Origin: Pedobacter westerhofensis
Lineage (GTDB): Bacteria; Bacteroidota; Bacteroidia; Sphingobacteriales; Sphingobacteriaceae
DNA length: 64,000 bases
Direction of reading: 5' to 3'
Assembly: GCF_900182595.1 (NCBI RefSeq)
Contig: NZ_FXTN01000003.1
Coordinates: 62,001-126,000, forward strand
The position numbers and the translations under genes are program-made. Positions 17,618 to 26,450 of the stretch are shown piece by piece (the stretch's first letter is position 1; each line of letters begins with the position of its first letter). The notes beneath the pieces were generated by a model. That model saw only the letters and a list, made by a program, of their open reading frames with translations. It did no database searches and was not told where the DNA came from.

Positions 17618-18832
17618 CTACTTTGTCCCGCGGTCTAAACTCAGATACTCTTTCTTCCAGTGAACAATTTCGTTATTGTACAGCGCCTGATTGGCAAGGT
17701 GCACACATATAGCCGTTTTGGCGCCGGTATAGATATTAGAATCGGGCAGCGTCCCTGACCCTATTTTTTCATAAAAATCATTCAGCGCATACCAGGTACC
17801 ATCCCTAGTCGGGTCAGGAAGAATGGGTGTTCCTCCCTCCTTGTCCCAGCTGATTTTAGTGGCACCTGTCACACCGTCAACCAGTCCTTTCTCTTTCGGT
17901 AGTCCTTTTTCGGGATAGAACATCCCCCTATCAGTAAGCAAAGACACCGTGCCTTTGGTTCCCTTAATTTTAAAAAGGTAACCATCGCGGCTGTTACCAC
18001 AGGTAGCACCAAAATTCCCTACCATATTCTGATCGGGATACCGCAGCATGAGTTGTACATTATCGTATGTTTCGCGGCCATCTTTGAACACGTCAATACC
18101 ACCTGTTGCAAGGAAATCCGCCGGATGGGTATCGAAAGCCCAATTGATAAAATCCATCTGATGTGATAAAAGCTCAGCTACCAGGCCCCCTGAATACTCT
18201 TTGTACATACGCCAGTTGATCTGTCTTTCAAGCGAGGCATCCGGCACCGGGCGCCGCCAGTTTGCATTTCTGTCCCAGCGGCAATCTACCTGGCTCACTT
18301 TGCCCAGGTAGCCTTTACTGATCATCTCTTTCACCCTGTAATACAATGGGGAATATCGGTATTGGTGTCCTACCTGTAGGATTTGTTTTGGCCTGCTCTC
18401 TGCTAATTTCACCAGGTTCAGGGCCTGTTCAATATTATAGGTCATCGTTTTTTCCAGATAGAGGTGTTTCCCCGATTTGAGTACATCTACTGCTACAGGA
18501 TAGTGCATGTTCAGCGGAACAGCAACGATTATAGCATCAAGCTGTTTGTTTTCCAGCAATGCCCTGTGATCCTTATATTCAATGTAAGGTGTATTTTTGG
18601 CGAGTTTGCGGGCTTCAGCAAGCCGCATATCCAGCACATCGCAAACTGCGGTAACCTTAAACTTTTCCGGAAACTCATCCAGCACCCGTATAATGCCTTT
18701 GCCCCTGTCGCCACAGCCGATAACGCCGATATTGATTACACCGTTAACCCTGTTTGCAAACAGGTCGGTCTTATTGAGTAGTAACCCACCTGCAATCAGC
18801 CCGGTAGTTTTAACAAAAGTTCTTCTTTTCAT
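17618..18832 (-). CDS. Gfo/Idh/MocA-family oxidoreductase with Tat-type signal (first of two)
   Basis: The product is about 404 residues. I chose the ATG at 18830-18832 because the protein then begins MKRRTFVKTTGLIAGGLLL, a twin-arginine signal; an upstream ATG at 18898 only adds a non-homologous tail. The nucleotide-binding domain shows INIGVIGCGDRGKGIIRVL, DAIIVAVPLNMHYPVAV and the family Glu-Lys motif LYLEKTMTYN. The C-terminal domain includes GGLVAELLSHQMDFINWAF with the catalytic-region His. Exported Gfo/Idh/MocA enzymes in Bacteroidota oxidise or reduce sugar hydroxyls, often at C3 of glycosides. It is separate from the sus operon but next to its regulator, from which it is divergent by 334 bp. 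Confidence 0.88.
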   Translation of the reverse strand: MKRRTFVKTTGLIAGGLLLNKTDLFANRVNGVINIGVIGCGDRGKGIIRVLDEFPEKFKVTAVCDVLDMRLAEARKLAKNTPYIEYKDHRALLENKQLDAIIVAVPLNMHYPVAVDVLKSGKHLYLEKTMTYNIEQALNLVKLAESRPKQILQVGHQYRYSPLYYRVKEMISKGYLGKVSQVDCRWDRNANWRRPVPDASLERQINWRMYKEYSGGLVAELLSHQMDFINWAFDTHPADFLATGGIDVFKDGRETYDNVQLMLRYPDQNMVGNFGATCGNSRDGYLFKIKGTKGTVSLLTDRGMFYPEKGLPKEKGLVDGVTGATKISWDKEGGTPILPDPTRDGTWYALNDFYEKIGSGTLPDSNIYTGAKTAICVHLANQALYNNEIVHWKKEYLSLDRGTK

Positions 18833-19166
18833 CTGGATCAATGTATATCGCAATTTTATATTTGGTGTAAACCGCAACTCTAAGTTAACTCTCCACAACC
18901 AAAGGAACGGCTTTGTATTAAATAACTTACAGCCATCAAACCTGATTGGTCATAGCAATAAATATAGGGTTTATCCTAAATACAGTAAACGGCTTTGGCC
19001 AGGACATTTTGATCAATCTGTTGTTGATTCGTCTCAACAGAGCAGATCTCTGTAATTATATGATGATCATCAGCATCCCCGGAGATTATCACAAACAAAT
19101 CACAGAGAGTTTAAAAAGAGCAAAATAACAAGTTGTTTATTAATTATATTTGAGTCTAACTAAATT
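18833..19166. other. Intergenic region, divergent promoters expected
   Basis: This 334-bp gap separates the oxidoreductase gene (minus) from the propeller sensor kinase gene (plus). TATATTTG at 19145-19152 fits the -7 element TAnnTTTG just before the kinase start, and the same octamer occurs at 18857-18864, but neither has a clear -33 TTG at normal spacing. The 10-mer AACGGCTTTG occurs twice (about 18906 and 18988). A 60-codon frame inside has no recognisable features, and I do not call it a gene. Confidence 0.5.
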
Positions 19167-22100
19167 ATGAACTTCTTCCTCCGAACGGTCTTTCTGTCAT
19201 TGCTGATGGGTGGCATGGTCTGTACCTGCCTGGGGCAACCCTATTATTTTAAGCATTATCAGGTTGATGACGGGCTGGTGCATAACTCGGTCACTTCGAT
19301 ATTACAGGACAGTAAAGGACTGATTTGGGTGGGAACCCGGGGCGGTCTCAATTGCTTTGACGGCTACACCTTTAAAACCATCAAAAATAAAGAAAACAAA
19401 CTGGGCGATATTGGCAACAACGTGATTACCGTCATCCGGGAAGACAGAAAAGGAATGCTATGGATCGGAACGGGAAAGGGGATTTTCAGGTATGATCCTT
19501 ACAGAGAGGTGCTCAGCATCCTGAAAACCGCACCGCAATCCTATATCAACAGTCTGGTGATCGATGCCGAAGACAACCTTTGGTTTCTGTCAAGCGATTC
19601 GCTTTACCATTACAAACAGCGCCAATGTAAAACCGAGACACTGAGGCTTTCCGGTAACTGTGTGGCCATTGACACTGAAAGAAATATTTGGGTGGGAAAC
19701 AATGACGGAGTGGCAAGCATATATAATCCTGTCAGCAAATCTGTTAAAACTGTACGCCTGGTTGATAAAAGTCTTCCTGATAAACTGAGATCTGTCAATC
19801 AATTATTGCCGCTGCCAAACGGCAAAGTATTGGTTGGTTGTTTTTCACAGGGACTAAAAATATACGATACCAAAACAGAGCAGGTTCATGCGATTTCTTT
19901 AAACGGCAGCAGGGATAACAATGTTTATGTACGCGATATTACTGCCGCGGGCCAACAGGAATACTGGATATCAACTGAATCAGGAATTTACATCTATAAC
20001 CTTGCTACCGGCACAAGTCATAACCTGAGTAAAAGTTCCGGAGATCCTTATTCAATTGCTGACAATGCCGTTTATACTGCCTGTCGGGACAATCAGGGCA
20101 GCATGTGGGTGGGAACTTTTTTTGGAGGCCTCAACTATTACTCAAAAGAGAATGCGCGTTTTGAAAAATACTATCCGAAAATGGGAAGCAATTCTATTTC
20201 CGGCAATGCTGTGCGGGAGATCAGTCCCGATCATCATGGAAACCTGTGGATAGGAACTGAAGATGCCGGGCTTAACAAATTCAACCCGCAAACCGGAAAA
20301 TTCATTCACTACACCGCTACCGGAAATAAGAAAGATCTCTCCTATCCAAATATCCATGGCTTATTGTCTGTCGGCCATCAGCTGTTTATCGGGCCTTTCT
20401 TCCATGGCCTGGAAATCATGGATACCGGCACTGGAAAAATTACCGACCGCTTTAAGCTGATAGGCAAAAAAGAAGAAGATGCGAGCGACTTTGTGCTGTC
20501 TATTTTTTTAACAAAGGACAGTACCTTACTCATAGGAACCGGCTATAACAACCCGGGCCTGTTTGCGTTCGACAGGAAACAAAAGAGCTTTACACGGATC
20601 AAACAAATTCCATATGGTTCTTATGTTTTCCATATTATGGAAGACAATAAGGGCAATATCTGGACGGCCAGCGTATCACAGGGGGCCTTTTACTATCACC
20701 CCAGGTCGGGTCGTACCGGTAACATCCATTTCAGCAAGAAGCTGAATGGACAGTACAGCAATGAGCCCTCAGTGCGGTATATTTTGCAGGACAGTAACCA
20801 TAACATGTGGTTTGCGACCGGCGGGGGCGGTCTGATAAAGTTAAGTGCCGACCTGAAATCCTTCAGAAAATTCACCACCGAAAATGGTATGCCAAGCAAT
20901 GTGATTTTCTGTATGCTGGAAGATCAGTCCAAACATCTGTGGTTGAGCACACTGCGGGGACTGGTATGTATGGACCTCAAAACAGAGCAGTTTAAAATCT
21001 ATACCCAGTCCAACGGGCTGATTACGGACCAGTTTAACTATAATTCGGCTTATAAGGATCAGAATGGGAAAATGTACTTCGGCTCTGTGAAGGGTATGGT
21101 TGCCTTCGATCCTGCCCAATTTTCAAACCTGCAGCCCAGTCCTCCCACCTATATCACCGGTTTCCAGATCAATAATAAAGAGATCATACCGAATGATCAA
21201 TCGGGCACATTGGCTAAATCCATTTTGTATACGGATACGATTGTGCTTAATCATGACCAAAGCAATTTCAGTATCGAATTTGCAGCGCTCAACTATTCCT
21301 CGCCGCAGGTTACACGCTATAAATACCGGATGAAGGGACTCGATAAACAATGGACCTATCTGAACAGTAACCGTAAAGCCTACTTTACTGAACTTTCTGC
21401 CGGAGAGTATACTTTCATGGTACAGGCAGAAAGTAATGTTGGCAACTGGACAGGAAAGGAAAGAACACTCTTCATCAAAGTTTTACCGCCCTTCTGGAAA
21501 AGTACCTTTGCCTGGCTGATATACCTCTTGACCTTAGGCACCGGCATTTATCTTTCTGTACGTTACTACCACCGGTCCCTGGAGCGTAAAAACCTGAACC
21601 GGCTACGGTTATTTGAACACGAAAAGGAAAAAGAAATTTACCAGGCTAAAATTGAATTCTTCACCAACATTGCGCATGAAATCCAGACTCCGCTAACGCT
21701 GATCGTTGGACCAGTTGAGCTGCTGATCAGCAAAACCGCAGAGCAGCCCGGTGTCAGGAAGGCTTTGCAGATGATTGAAAAAAATGCTAAACGCCTTGCC
21801 GACCTCACAGCGCAGCTCCTGGATTTCCGTAAAACAGAAACGCATCAGTTCGGGCTCAATTTTGTAAAAACCGATATTACCGGATTAGTTAGGGAACAGT
21901 TTGCCATCTTTCAGGACCAGGCAGCAAAAGCAGGCCGGAACATCAGATTTGAAAGTTCGATGCCTCATATTACTGCTTTTGTTGACCCTGAAGCTTTAAT
22001 GAAAATATGCTCTAACCTGATTTCAAATGCTATCAAATACTCAGGCACTTTTGTCACCGTAAGCATGGACCAGTTTAACGCTGCCGACGAACAGTTTACC

Positions 22101-22382
22101 ATTAGATTTTCCAACGACGGAAAAGGCATACCCGAAGAATTTGCAAAAAAAATATTTGAGCCCTTTTTCAGGTTAAAGGGTAACGATAAGCCCGGCACAG
22201 GCATCGGCCTTTCGCTGGCCAGGTCGCTTGCAGAACTGCATAACGGCTCGCTCAGGCTGGCAGTAAATACAGACAGCATCACCGTCTTTGAATTACAGCT
22301 TCCTGTGCATCAGAAATTTGAATTTAAACTAAGTAGTTGGAAAAAGATAAATAATTATGACAGACAGCATATTGATCATTGA
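19167..22382 (+). CDS. Two-component sensor kinase with beta-propeller periplasmic sensor (HTCS kinase half)
   Basis: The 1071-residue membrane protein has the layout of a Bacteroidota hybrid two-component system up to the kinase. It has a signal peptide (residues 1-24), then two-component-propeller repeats (~25-690) with recurring WVGT/WIGT blades such as GLIWVGTRGGLNCFDG, and a Y_Y_Y domain (~695-770; YRMKGLDKQWTYL). A transmembrane helix follows near 775-795, then HisKA with FFTNIAHEIQTPLTL (His about 836), and HATPase_c with NLISNAIKYSG, NDGKGIPEEF and GTGIGLSLARSLAEL. Receiver and AraC domains are missing here. They are encoded by the next gene, which overlaps by 26 bp in another frame. 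The periplasmic propeller should sense an oligosaccharide or glycoside released by the neighbouring locus (family knowledge; ligand unknown). Confidence 0.9.
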   Translation: MNFFLRTVFLSLLMGGMVCTCLGQPYYFKHYQVDDGLVHNSVTSILQDSKGLIWVGTRGGLNCFDGYTFKTIKNKENKLGDIGNNVITVIREDRKGMLWIGTGKGIFRYDPYREVLSILKTAPQSYINSLVIDAEDNLWFLSSDSLYHYKQRQCKTETLRLSGNCVAIDTERNIWVGNNDGVASIYNPVSKSVKTVRLVDKSLPDKLRSVNQLLPLPNGKVLVGCFSQGLKIYDTKTEQVHAISLNGSRDNNVYVRDITAAGQQEYWISTESGIYIYNLATGTSHNLSKSSGDPYSIADNAVYTACRDNQGSMWVGTFFGGLNYYSKENARFEKYYPKMGSNSISGNAVREISPDHHGNLWIGTEDAGLNKFNPQTGKFIHYTATGNKKDLSYPNIHGLLSVGHQLFIGPFFHGLEIMDTGTGKITDRFKLIGKKEEDASDFVLSIFLTKDSTLLIGTGYNNPGLFAFDRKQKSFTRIKQIPYGSYVFHIMEDNKGNIWTASVSQGAFYYHPRSGRTGNIHFSKKLNGQYSNEPSVRYILQDSNHNMWFATGGGGLIKLSADLKSFRKFTTENGMPSNVIFCMLEDQSKHLWLSTLRGLVCMDLKTEQFKIYTQSNGLITDQFNYNSAYKDQNGKMYFGSVKGMVAFDPAQFSNLQPSPPTYITGFQINNKEIIPNDQSGTLAKSILYTDTIVLNHDQSNFSIEFAALNYSSPQVTRYKYRMKGLDKQWTYLNSNRKAYFTELSAGEYTFMVQAESNVGNWTGKERTLFIKVLPPFWKSTFAWLIYLLTLGTGIYLSVRYYHRSLERKNLNRLRLFEHEKEKEIYQAKIEFFTNIAHEIQTPLTLIVGPVELLISKTAEQPGVRKALQMIEKNAKRLADLTAQLLDFRKTETHQFGLNFVKTDITGLVREQFAIFQDQAAKAGRNIRFESSMPHITAFVDPEALMKICSNLISNAIKYSGTFVTVSMDQFNAADEQFTIRFSNDGKGIPEEFAKKIFEPFFRLKGNDKPGTGIGLSLARSLAELHNGSLRLAVNTDSITVFELQLPVHQKFEFKLSSWKKINNYDRQHIDH

Positions 22383-23148
22383 CGATAACGAAGATATCCT
22401 TGAATTTTTAACAGAGGTGCTGGCCGATCAGTATCACCTGCATCTTGCCCCTGATGGTGAATCAGCAATAAATATTTTGTCTGCCGAGGTCATCAGCCTT
22501 GTGATATCAGACATCATGATGCCCGGCATAGATGGCTTTGAACTTTGCCGCCTCTTAAAGGCAAATGTAGACTATTGCCATATCCCTATCATTCTGCTAA
22601 CATCAAAAAACACATACGGAGCTCATATCGAAGGTCTGGAAGTGGGTGCCGATGCCTATATCCAAAAGCCATTCTCGCCACACCTGCTGCAGCACCAGAT
22701 AGCGAACCTGCTTAAAAACCGCCTTAAGATCAAGGACCATTTCGCAAGTTCGCCATTTGAAGATGTCAGGGTAATGGCGCACTCCAAAACGGACGAAGCT
22801 TTTCTGAAGAGACTCGATGAATACATCCGGAAGAATCTTAGAGATCCGAATATGGATATCGACAAGCTGTCTGACCACATGCACATGAGCCGCCCAACGT
22901 TCTACCGCAAAATCAAGTCTCTTTCGTCATTATCGCCAAAAGAACTGATCGACCTTACGCGTCTAAAAAAAGCTGCGAAGCTTATTGCACAAAATGAATT
23001 TACACTTTTTGAGATTGCCAAAATGGTAGGATACAGCTCACAAAGCCTTTTCACGCGCAATTTTATAAAATACTTTAAGGTTACACCTGTAGAGTATATC
23101 CATAGCCTGCAGCGCGAAGCACCTACAGACGAACTTAAAGCGTTTTAA
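22357..23148 (+). CDS. Response regulator with AraC-type DNA-binding domain (HTCS output half)
   Basis: A 263-residue protein. The receiver (residues ~1-125) has ILIIDDNEDILEF, Asp52 in VISDIMMPGIDGF and a Lys near 103 in YIQKPFSP. A two-helix-turn-helix AraC domain (~155-255) contains SRPTFYRKIKSL and the second-motif region IAKMVGYSSQSLFTRNFIKYFKVTP. In most relatives this is the C-terminus of the same polypeptide as the kinase. Here the ATG at 22357 lies 26 bp inside the kinase gene in the +1 frame, with a TAA three codons upstream in its own frame. This is either a stable split with translational coupling or the result of a frameshift. It probably activates the sus operon that converges on it, whose last gene overlaps its 3' end by 14 bp. 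Confidence 0.9.
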   Translation: MTDSILIIDDNEDILEFLTEVLADQYHLHLAPDGESAINILSAEVISLVISDIMMPGIDGFELCRLLKANVDYCHIPIILLTSKNTYGAHIEGLEVGADAYIQKPFSPHLLQHQIANLLKNRLKIKDHFASSPFEDVRVMAHSKTDEAFLKRLDEYIRKNLRDPNMDIDKLSDHMHMSRPTFYRKIKSLSSLSPKELIDLTRLKKAAKLIAQNEFTLFEIAKMVGYSSQSLFTRNFIKYFKVTPVEYIHSLQREAPTDELKAF

Positions 23149-23881
23149 TTTTGATGTTGCGGTAGCTCACCTCATTACCGTGGTCCTGCAGCAGTATATG
23201 TCCGTTGTCGGCTTCGCCATAGTCCTTCCAGACTTTGTGCTTGCTCAATTTAACCAGTTCGCGGTACTCGGGCGACTTACGTTCGTATTCCAGGACTTTT
23301 TTGCCATTCAACCAGTGCTCCACATGGTTATTAGGATAAACAATCACTTTGCCGGTATTCCATTCCCCAATGGCTTTCACCGCACCTGCTTTGCTGGAAG
23401 TCTTCACATCATATAATGAGGCCAGCGTACGGTTGCCGTCCCGGCCCAGTTTGGCATCAGGATGGACAGCATCGTCAAGCACCTGATATTCCAGTCCGAT
23501 GGCGGAGGCACCCGAATTTTCTTTCATTGTCACAAAGTATTTCACCCCACTGTTGGCGCCCCTGGTCAGCCTGAAATCGAAGCTCAGTTCAAAGGCACCA
23601 TATTCACCAACAGTAATGATATCTCCGGCATTTTGCGATTCTGCCCCGCCTGAAGACTGTATGGTCAACATTCCGTCTTTGATGATCCAGCCGTTGGCTC
23701 CTGTTGGAAAAGAATCTGATTTTGCACTGCGCCAGCCCTTGCTTGTCTTACCGTCAAACAGTAATGTCCATCGCTCCTTTTTTTCTTTTGGAGTCAGTAA
23801 GTTCTGTTGTGCTTTGGCAGTGCTCGTTGCTCCGATAAATAAGAGCACAATTGATATTCTGTATAAGGTTTTTAAATTCAT
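23135..23881 (-). CDS. DUF1080 / 3-keto-disaccharide hydrolase family protein, secreted
   Basis: A 248-residue protein with a signal peptide ending AKAQ (residues 1-25). The mature part is one DUF1080 jelly roll: WTLLFDGKTSKGWRS, GWIIKDGMLTIQSSGG, GAFELSFDFRLTRGANSGVKYFV, LEYQVLDD, WNTGKVIVYPNNHVEHWLNG and GHILLQDHGNEVSYRNIKI. Members of this family cleave glycosidic bonds of sugars carrying a 3-keto group made by Gfo/Idh/MocA oxidoreductases. Both kinds of oxidoreductase gene are close by, and the gene is the last of the operon (23 bp after the DUF6807 gene), so 3-keto-glycoside hydrolysis is the most consistent role (inference). Confidence 0.87.
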   Translation of the reverse strand: MNLKTLYRISIVLLFIGATSTAKAQQNLLTPKEKKERWTLLFDGKTSKGWRSAKSDSFPTGANGWIIKDGMLTIQSSGGAESQNAGDIITVGEYGAFELSFDFRLTRGANSGVKYFVTMKENSGASAIGLEYQVLDDAVHPDAKLGRDGNRTLASLYDVKTSSKAGAVKAIGEWNTGKVIVYPNNHVEHWLNGKKVLEYERKSPEYRELVKLSKHKVWKDYGEADNGHILLQDHGNEVSYRNIKIKTL

Positions 23882-23904
23882 ATTCTATTTTTTTAAATGC
23901 TTTA

Positions 23905-24945
23905 CTATTTTTTGGCAAAGCTGCCAGCCATAGTATTAAGTTGAACCGGGCTTAATGGTGTCTTACCATTGCTAATCACCACCCGGTACCTGAAGGTCAC
24001 AGACTCCCCTTTTTTCAGGGTTAAATTTTTCGCCGAAGCTCCGTTTGTAAAAACTTTCTCGCCCAGGGGATTCGCGGCGAACAATCCGTAGCCCCTTGCA
24101 TGCCAGAAGGTGGGATAATTTGGATTTTTCGGATGATCGATAATGGCAATCCCCACTGAGTCTGCCCCCATTTTACCATACACCTGGCACCATACGCCTC
24201 TGGAACTCCAGACTGCATCGCCCGTTTTGCCTTCACTGCTCCGGTAGTTTCCTGTAGGTACTTTATCCGTGCCTCCTTTTACCAAGGTTACAATACCTTT
24301 ACCATCTGTGAATTTTTCGTCCTTTGTAGTCGGCATTTGTAATTCGTGCGCGAGGCGCAAGCCCAGCATTCCGTCTTTGGCATCAGTAAATACTGCTTCC
24401 TTTGCAGCGCTCAGCGTAGTAACCCTGTCAATTACCCGCTGCGAACCATTGCCGCTGAATTCAAAACGGGTGTTTTCTTCCAGTATCACTTCTTTCGCCT
24501 GATTGGTCCAGTTGGCATGATAGGCCAGAACACCTATAGTACCTTCTTTAATCTCAGTGATTTTGTCCGTGCGGATCCAGCCGTACTGTGCTTTTTTATC
24601 TGCCGCTATGGCATAGGAATTATTCCAGAAATCCAGTCCGTTCAGGTTCTCAAAGTTGAACCACAAGCCGATGTGATGGGGATGATCGGTAGGATCGTCC
24701 GGTTTGGGATTCAGCGGAAAACCCCGGGTAACTATCGTGCCGCCCGCCGTTGTCAGCGGATAAAGCACAGGCTTTTCCAGCGTATCAGCATAAATGAAAG
24801 TGGTAAATAACTTACCACCGATCAGCACATCCACTTTTTTCTGCTGATCAGATTTTTTAATCGTTACCCTGGCTTCCTGGGCTACTGCTGCTGCAGAAAG
24901 CAGAGCCACTATGGCTATGCCGCCCAATAGTTTAATTCTGATCAT
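23905..24945 (-). CDS. DUF6807 (PmoA-family) secreted protein
   Basis: A 346-residue protein with a signal peptide ending AAVAQ (about residue 22). It contains GGKLFTTFIYADTLEKPVLYPLTTAGGTIVTRGFPL, a DHPHHIGLWF metal-binding-like motif near residue 93, and WGSRGVWCQVYGK-like and NPNYPTFWHARGYGLFAANPLG segments shared by the family often labelled PmoA or methane oxygenase. The label is historical: there is no methane oxidation context. The gene lies between an oxidoreductase gene (6 bp) and a DUF1080 gene (23 bp), so a role in processing or binding an oxidised sugar is more plausible. The exact reaction is unknown. Confidence 0.82.
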   Translation of the reverse strand: MIRIKLLGGIAIVALLSAAAVAQEARVTIKKSDQQKKVDVLIGGKLFTTFIYADTLEKPVLYPLTTAGGTIVTRGFPLNPKPDDPTDHPHHIGLWFNFENLNGLDFWNNSYAIAADKKAQYGWIRTDKITEIKEGTIGVLAYHANWTNQAKEVILEENTRFEFSGNGSQRVIDRVTTLSAAKEAVFTDAKDGMLGLRLAHELQMPTTKDEKFTDGKGIVTLVKGGTDKVPTGNYRSSEGKTGDAVWSSRGVWCQVYGKMGADSVGIAIIDHPKNPNYPTFWHARGYGLFAANPLGEKVFTNGASAKNLTLKKGESVTFRYRVVISNGKTPLSPVQLNTMAGSFAKK

Positions 24946-24951
24946 TGCTCT

Positions 24952-26307
24952 TTAGTATTTGAAGATCTTACCGTTGGCCATTACTTCCTGCGTTTTTTCG
25001 TCGAACGTGGCCTTTGCACCTGTGTGTGCGGCAGCAGTGGTCATGATATTGGCGATACTATGACTGTAGCCTGCTTCTACCGGCGCATTTGGCTGCTTGC
25101 GGCTGCGTATACATTCCATCCAGTTACGGATATGGTTAGACGTGAGCTTGTCTCCGCCCGTATTGGCTGATGCCACTACCTGCTCAGTATTGTCGAGGCT
25201 GATCTCAGGAAGCAGATTGGCTTTCATTTTCATCGCTGCTGCCATCTTTTCGGTAAGCCCGCCTGTAGGAGATATCTTGTTCGTGATCAGGTTCAGTTCA
25301 CCGCCATTTGAGTAATAAATTTCGGCAGGGTGTTCGTCGCCATTGTGCATTCGGGAACCAAAGGTTACCTGGAAACCCTGCGACAGATCATCCAGCGGCC
25401 CGTAATCAAAAGCTGCCAGGATGGTGTCCCAGTTACGGCGACCATCCTTCCACTGGTAGATTCCTCCATTGGCCACCACACTGCGGGGATGTTTCAAGCC
25501 GGTGAACCAATGCACTGTGTCAATCTGATGGCTCATCCACTGTCCCGGCAGTCCCGAAGAATACGGCCAGAACAAACGGTATTCAAGATAGATCCGGGGA
25601 TCAAACTTCTCATAAGGACGGTTGCCGAGGAAACGTTTCCAGTCGGTATCCTGTTCCTTTAAAACATTAAGCAATTCCGGGCGGCGCCAGCGGCCTGGCT
25701 GGTTTACGTTCCAGGTAAGCTCTACCATAGTGATCGGCCCAAATTTACCCGATTTAATAAAATCATAGGCCGCATGGTAGTTGGTTCCGCTTCTTCGCTG
25801 CGAACCGATCTGGACAATTTTGCCTGTTTCTTTCACTGCCTTTAAAGCAGCCTTGTTGTCTTCCATGGTTTCTGCAAAGGGCTTTTCCACGTATGCATCG
25901 CAACCTGCCCTTACCGCCTCTATCGTATGCCGGGCATGCTGAAAGTCTGCCGTACCAATAAATACGGCATCAACACTTTTGCTGTTGTACAATTCTTCGT
26001 TGTTGCGGTAGGCTTTAACATCGTTCTGCATTTTATCTTTCCACATGGCAGCACCTTCTTCACGGCGACGGTTCCAGATATCAGAGACAGCAACAACTTC
26101 GAAATTGAGTTCTTTATAATGGTTCATGAAACATGGCATATGCGAACTGCGGTGCCGGTCGGAAAAACCAACAACACCTACCTGCACACGATCATTGGCG
26201 CCGATAATACGTTTATAGCTTTTAGCACTCCAGCTGGTTTTCGGCAGCATTAAACTCAATCCGGCTATGGATGCCTGTGTGATGAATTTACGACGAGAAT
26301 TCTCCAT
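24952..26307 (-). CDS. Gfo/Idh/MocA-family oxidoreductase with Tat-type signal (second)
   Basis: A 451-residue exported enzyme. The N-terminus MENSRRKFITQASIAGLSL is a twin-arginine signal. Next come the Rossmann strand VQVGVVGFSDRHRSSH, DAVFIGTADFQHARHTIEA and AYVEKPFAETMEDN with the conserved EKP. The substrate domain has LTWNVNQPGRWRRP and SGLPGQWMSHQIDTVHWF. The dinucleotide loop GFSDRH differs from the usual GxGxxG, but this is tolerated in the secreted subgroup, where the cofactor stays bound. It belongs to the sus operon between the glycosidase and DUF6807 genes and probably oxidises or re-reduces the 3-position of a sugar in the periplasm. Confidence 0.88.
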   Translation of the reverse strand: MENSRRKFITQASIAGLSLMLPKTSWSAKSYKRIIGANDRVQVGVVGFSDRHRSSHMPCFMNHYKELNFEVVAVSDIWNRRREEGAAMWKDKMQNDVKAYRNNEELYNSKSVDAVFIGTADFQHARHTIEAVRAGCDAYVEKPFAETMEDNKAALKAVKETGKIVQIGSQRRSGTNYHAAYDFIKSGKFGPITMVELTWNVNQPGRWRRPELLNVLKEQDTDWKRFLGNRPYEKFDPRIYLEYRLFWPYSSGLPGQWMSHQIDTVHWFTGLKHPRSVVANGGIYQWKDGRRNWDTILAAFDYGPLDDLSQGFQVTFGSRMHNGDEHPAEIYYSNGGELNLITNKISPTGGLTEKMAAAMKMKANLLPEISLDNTEQVVASANTGGDKLTSNHIRNWMECIRSRKQPNAPVEAGYSHSIANIMTTAAAHTGAKATFDEKTQEVMANGKIFKY

Positions 26308-26450
26308 CTTTTAATAAGGTTTAAAATTGTTTACAGGATATTTGGTTTAGGGCCCATGGCGGACCCTGTGATTTAAATATCGGCATTATAATACAAATAA
26401 GCTATAGGTAAAGCAATTTAGCATCAATACCCATCTTCTTTCGCGCAAGG

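Noticed and set aside
18946..19128. 60-codon frame in the gap before the sensor kinase
   Set aside because: No recognisable family or signal, and it occupies expected promoter space.
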